Origin: Rhodobiaceae bacterium
Lineage (GTDB): Bacteria > Pseudomonadota > Alphaproteobacteria > Puniceispirillales > Puniceispirillaceae
DNA length: 39,084 bases
NCBI GenBank assembly: GCA_018624035.1
Contig: JAAZUU010000006.1
Coordinates: forward strand, 1 to 39,084
Direction of reading: 5' to 3'
A program made the translations under genes and the position numbers. Below, in pieces: positions 35,165-39,084 of the stretch. The stretch's first letter is position 1. Every line of letters starts with the position of its first letter. The notes beneath the pieces were generated by a model, which saw only the letters and a program-made list of their open reading frames with translations, was not told where the DNA came from and did no database searches.

Positions 35165-35182
35165 AATGATACCGATAACATT
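35165..35182. promoter_or_regulatory. LacI/GntR-type operator copy 3, upstream of the split transketolase operon
   Basis: AATGATACCGATAACATT; 16/18 to the reverse complement of copies 1 and 2; about 92 bp before the transketolase ATG. Confidence 0.82.
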
Positions 35183-35273
35183 CAGGTGTCCTGTGGCGAG
35201 AAAAGCACAGACAACGCAGGTTCCCGCCTCACATATCGGCGCACATGGCTCAGACGCAAGAGGGCACTCTCGA

Positions 35274-36110
35274 ATGCAGACCGGCAACCGAACAAGCCTG
35301 AAACAGCTGAGAGACACAGCCACGCTCATCCGCAAGGATGTGATCCGCATGGTTGCCCGCCATGGCCAGGGCTACGTCCAGCAAGGCCTCGGGGCGGCCG
35401 ATCTTTTCAGCTATCTCTATTTCCAGGAACTGCGGTTTGACACGGCGAACCTCAACTGGGCGGACCGTGACAGATTCATCCTTTCAACAGCGCATAACAC
35501 GGCGGTCTTTTACGCCACCCTTGCCAGAGCAGGATTACTGGACCCGGAAACACTTACCGAATATTGCCTTGACGGCTCATCATTGGAGATCAATGCCTCC
35601 GAACGGTTGGGGCCATTGGTCGAATGCACCTGCGGCTCGCTCGGTCAGGGCTTGTCGGTTGCCGCCGGGCTGGCCATGGGAAGCCGGCGTCAACAGCGGG
35701 ATGCGAACATCTGTTTGATGCTCGGTGATGGTGAACTCGAGGAAGGACAGGTATGGGAGGCGGCGATGTTCGCAGCCACGCACAAGCTGTCGAATCTCAC
35801 CATGATCATCGATCTCAACTATATGCAGGTTGAAGGAGACGCGCGCGACGTGGCCGCCATTGATCCGGTTGATGCAAAGCTGGAAAGTTTCGGCTGGCAG
35901 ACAATCATCATAGACGGACATGATTTCGAGGCGATGTTTGCCAGCTTTGTGGCGGCAAGGGCCGATACCGACCGACCATCCTGCATCATTGCACACACAA
36001 CCCCCGGCAAGGGCGTGCCCTTTCTTGAAGGACAGAAAAGCCACAATATGGTTCTGCCGGAAGACACCGCCGGCGATGCCCTGCAATGGCTGGAGGCGGA
36101 TCATGGCTGA
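35274..36110 (+). CDS. Transketolase N-terminal (ThDP-binding) subunit
   Basis: GSLGQGLSVAAGLAMGSRR...CLMLGDGELEEGQVWEAAMFAATHKLSNLTMIIDLNYMQVEGD. Start at MQTGNRTSL. Confidence 0.94.
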   Translation: MQTGNRTSLKQLRDTATLIRKDVIRMVARHGQGYVQQGLGAADLFSYLYFQELRFDTANLNWADRDRFILSTAHNTAVFYATLARAGLLDPETLTEYCLDGSSLEINASERLGPLVECTCGSLGQGLSVAAGLAMGSRRQQRDANICLMLGDGELEEGQVWEAAMFAATHKLSNLTMIIDLNYMQVEGDARDVAAIDPVDAKLESFGWQTIIIDGHDFEAMFASFVAARADTDRPSCIIAHTTPGKGVPFLEGQKSHNMVLPEDTAGDALQWLEADHG

Positions 36111-37110
36111 AACCGATGACAACCCTCTCAAGTCCGACGCTCTTCATCTTGATGATTTCTCGGTCAAGCAACGGCCCCATCAACAGGCGGTTCCGAAATA
36201 TTATGGCGAGGCGCTTCTTGCCGCCGCCCGCGCCGACACATCGATTCTGGCACTCACCGCCGATTTGACGGCACCAACGGAAACCGACCTTGTGCGTGAC
36301 CATCTGCCTGACCAGTTTGTCATGGCCGGCATTGCCGAGGCGAATATGGTTGGCGTGGGTGCCGGCCTTGCCCGTGCCGGCTTCATCCCCTTTGTTCATT
36401 CCTTTTCGGTTTTCCTGTCGCGTCGCAGTTTTGACCAGATCGCGATGCAAATTGCCTATCCGAAAACCAATGTAAAGCTGGTTGGCTTCATGCCCGGAAT
36501 CGACTCATTGCTTGGCGTTTCCCATCAGGCGATCGACGATATCGCCCTGATGCGCGCGCTGCCAAACATGACAATATTGGAACCCGCCAGCCCGGCAGAT
36601 TATCAGGATGCCGTGGCGGCGGCGCTGGCGCATGAGGGGCCGGTATATCTGCGCCTGTATCGGGCGACGGCACCAGCGACGCCTCTGGACGGCGTGCCCT
36701 CGTTACAAGCTGGCAAGATCAGGTGCCTGCATCACGGCAATGACGCAGCCATCTTTGCCACCGGCCTGATGGTGGAACAGGCATTGCTCGCCGCCGAAGA
36801 TCTGAAGGCACAGTCTATAAACGCGTCCGTGATCGATTGTGCCAGCATCAAACCGCTTGATGTCGAGGGCATCCTCGACATCATCAGCCAAAGCAAAAGC
36901 GTTGTCACCGCGGAAAACCACACAATCATCGGCGGCCTCGGGTCAGCAATCGCAGAAATCATGGCCGGCAACAATATCGCGCGGCCATTTTTTCGGATCG
37001 GCGTTCAGGATTGTTTCGCCGAGGGCGGCAGCCGACCATTCTTGTTTGGCAAATATGGCCTGTCGGCAAAGGATATCGCTGCCGCCGTCAAACAGGGTCT
37101 GGCATCGTGA
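36103..37110 (+). CDS. Transketolase C-terminal (pyrimidine-binding) subunit
   Basis: MAETDDNPL...FVMAGIAEANMVGVGAGLARAGFIPFVHSFSVFLSRRSFDQI; overlaps the N-subunit gene by 8 bp. Confidence 0.94.
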   Translation: MAETDDNPLKSDALHLDDFSVKQRPHQQAVPKYYGEALLAAARADTSILALTADLTAPTETDLVRDHLPDQFVMAGIAEANMVGVGAGLARAGFIPFVHSFSVFLSRRSFDQIAMQIAYPKTNVKLVGFMPGIDSLLGVSHQAIDDIALMRALPNMTILEPASPADYQDAVAAALAHEGPVYLRLYRATAPATPLDGVPSLQAGKIRCLHHGNDAAIFATGLMVEQALLAAEDLKAQSINASVIDCASIKPLDVEGILDIISQSKSVVTAENHTIIGGLGSAIAEIMAGNNIARPFFRIGVQDCFAEGGSRPFLFGKYGLSAKDIAAAVKQGLAS

Positions 37111-38030
37111 CGGAACGCCATGAACATGTCGGCTTGATCGGACTTGGCACCATGGGCGCTGCGATGGCCACACATCTTCTGAACAAGGGATGGAGCCTTG
37201 TTCTGTTCGATGTTGACGAGACAAAGCTCGCCCCGTTCGAAAGTTACGCAAAATGCGCGATTGCCGGCTCGCCGGCCGAGACGATGCGCCTGTGCAACCG
37301 GCTGGTGACCATGTTGCCGACCAGCGATCATGTCGAACAGGTTCTGTTTGGCGCTACAGGCGCCATTGCCGAGATCAGGACCGGCGATCTGGTGATCGAG
37401 ATGTCAACAGGCCAGCTCGACATGCTGGAGCAACAGGCCCAACAGCTTGAAAAGGCGGGCGCGGCCATGATCGATGCGCCTGTATGCCTCTCGCCGGCCG
37501 AGGCGGCATCCGGTGATTTGATCGCCCTTGTTGGTGGAAGAACAGAGGACCTCGCCCGCGCTGCCGACCTTCTTGAGGCCCTGTCACAACGTGTCATTCA
37601 TGCCGGTCCGATCGGCTATGGGTTGCGATTGAAGTTGGTCAACAATTACATGAGCATGATAAATCACGTCCTGACTGGCGAGGTGCTGGCACTGGCAAGC
37701 GCCGCAGGACTTGATCGCCAGCTGACCATAGACCTGCTGCAGAACACGTCGGCAGGGCGCGGCCAGCTGCTTACCAACTATCCAAAGAAGGTCCTGCGCG
37801 GCGACATCTCTGCCGATTTTCCGATCACTATGGGTATCAAGGATTTGTCCATGGCCATCAACATGTTTGAGGCGATGAAGGGTGACGCTTGCTTTGGCGC
37901 ATTGGCAAGGCAGCTGTTCGATGATGCCGCCAGAGCGGGGCATGGTGCTCAGGATTGCACGGCGATGCTTGAGTATTTTGACAATAAGCTGGCCGGAAAA
38001 CCCCAGCCGGACGGGATGCATGTGCGTTAG
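37107..38030 (+). CDS. Beta-hydroxyacid dehydrogenase family oxidoreductase, YihU (sulfolactaldehyde reductase)-like
   Basis: GTG start (GTGA overlap with the transketolase stop); VGLIGLGTMGAAMATHLLNKG; LRLKLVNNYMSM...NTSAGRGQLLTNYPKKVLRGDISADFPITMGIKDLSMAIN. Confidence 0.85.
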   Translation: MTERHEHVGLIGLGTMGAAMATHLLNKGWSLVLFDVDETKLAPFESYAKCAIAGSPAETMRLCNRLVTMLPTSDHVEQVLFGATGAIAEIRTGDLVIEMSTGQLDMLEQQAQQLEKAGAAMIDAPVCLSPAEAASGDLIALVGGRTEDLARAADLLEALSQRVIHAGPIGYGLRLKLVNNYMSMINHVLTGEVLALASAAGLDRQLTIDLLQNTSAGRGQLLTNYPKKVLRGDISADFPITMGIKDLSMAINMFEAMKGDACFGALARQLFDDAARAGHGAQDCTAMLEYFDNKLAGKPQPDGMHVR

Positions 38031-38135
38031 TAACCCGACAGGAATCCCAAAGCACCGGGGTGTGCATACAGGTGACTATTGCGGCCCGGCTCTCACAGGC
38101 ACGGTCAAATGAAACAAGGAACCGGAAGCCATCGC

Positions 38136-39026
38136 ATGAAGCGTGTTTTCTTTACCGGCGGCAGTGGCAAGGCTGGCCGCCATGTGGTGAGCTATCTCGC
38201 CGACAGGGGGCACAAGGTTCTCAACGCCGACATTATCAATATGCCGCAGGACGGTGTCGATTTTCTGCGGGTCGATGTCACCGACCCGGGGCAGGTGTTT
38301 TCTGCGATGTCGAGCCACATGAACCGGGATGAGCTTCGCCAGCACCAATGGCCCCTTGGCTATGATGCGGTGGTCCATTTCGCCGCCATTCCCCGCATAT
38401 TGCAAGCGTCCGATGTCGAGACCTATCAGACGAATGTGATGGGCACATATAATGTGCTGGAGGCGGCCGCGAAGCTGAACATCAGAAAGGTGATCTTCGC
38501 CTCGTCAGAAACGGTCTATGGGCTGTGCTTTTCACATGACAGGCCAAAACCGCTGAGCCTTCCCGTGGAGGAGGATGACCAGACACGTCCGATGGACAGC
38601 TACGCCATGGCAAAAGTGGTCAATGAAGAGACAGCCAGGGCGTTCCAGCGCCGTACAAATCACGATATTTACGGCCTGCGGATCGGCAATGTCATTGAAC
38701 CCGATGAATATGAGCTGTTTGACGGCTTCTGTGCAAAGCCCGAGGTCCGTCTTCCGAATGCGTTCAATTATATCGATGCGCGTGATCTCGGCCAGGCGGT
38801 CGATCTGTGCCTGCAGCATGACGGTCTTGGCTACGAAGTTTTCAACGTATCGAATGACCAGAATTCAGTTGATCTGGACAATGTGGACATCATTTCAAGA
38901 TTCTATCAGGGCGTGCCTCTCAAGCGCGACATTGATCCGACAGAGTGTCTGTTCTCTAACCGGAAGATAAAAAGCATGCTTGGTTTCAAGCCAATATATG
39001 ACTGGCGCAACAAAGCAGAACGTTAA
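38136..39026 (+). CDS. NAD(P)-dependent sugar epimerase/dehydratase-family protein (extended SDR)
   Basis: FFTGGSGKAGRHVVSYLADRGHKV, HFAAIPRI, SSETVYG, SYAMAKVVNE (YxxxK). Confidence 0.92.
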   Translation: MKRVFFTGGSGKAGRHVVSYLADRGHKVLNADIINMPQDGVDFLRVDVTDPGQVFSAMSSHMNRDELRQHQWPLGYDAVVHFAAIPRILQASDVETYQTNVMGTYNVLEAAAKLNIRKVIFASSETVYGLCFSHDRPKPLSLPVEEDDQTRPMDSYAMAKVVNEETARAFQRRTNHDIYGLRIGNVIEPDEYELFDGFCAKPEVRLPNAFNYIDARDLGQAVDLCLQHDGLGYEVFNVSNDQNSVDLDNVDIISRFYQGVPLKRDIDPTECLFSNRKIKSMLGFKPIYDWRNKAER

Positions 39027-39084
39027 GCAAGGCGGGTAAGACAGGTGCCGGCCCCGGGGGTGAAATATGCTGTCCTATACGCTC

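Overview
The window looks like a chromosomal segment of an alphaproteobacterium, possibly marine; the lineage is inferred from gene content only. Left to right it contains: (i) a minus-strand ATP-grasp / alpha-E / transglutaminase-like operon running into the first codons of an Anbu (proteasome-type) peptidase cut by the left edge; (ii) a possible cyclic-nucleotide module: a CNB-domain protein, an MBL-fold hydrolase and a divergent membrane [2Fe-2S] class III cyclase; (iii) a GntR / GMC oxidoreductase / aldehyde dehydrogenase block with an unannotated decayed enolase-superfamily remnant; (iv) a ROK regulator - fused TRAP permease - TAXI binding protein - two-sulfatase operon, with a third sulfatase divergent to it; (v) a long minus-strand catabolic operon whose aldolase, PfkB kinase and UxaA/SuyAB-like proteins resemble sulfoglycolysis and sulfolactate enzymes, with an orphan ThDP enzyme and three SDRs; (vi) a DctPQM TRAP transporter, an enolase-superfamily dehydratase, a second GMC oxidoreductase, a LacI/GntR-like repressor, a split transketolase translationally coupled to a YihU-like reductase, and an epimerase. 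A near-identical 18-bp palindrome at three promoters probably defines the LacI regulon in block vi. The best candidate for an undescribed system is blocks v and vi together: a composite organosulfonate/sulfosugar pathway with kinase/aldolase and split-transketolase chemistry side by side but no recognisable sulfoquinovosidase or SQ isomerase in the window. A 15-bp tandem-repeat family also appears in two unrelated genes in different reading frames. No rRNA, tRNA, CRISPR array or transposase was recognised. All assignments come from reading motifs by eye and from memory of families; no searches were run.
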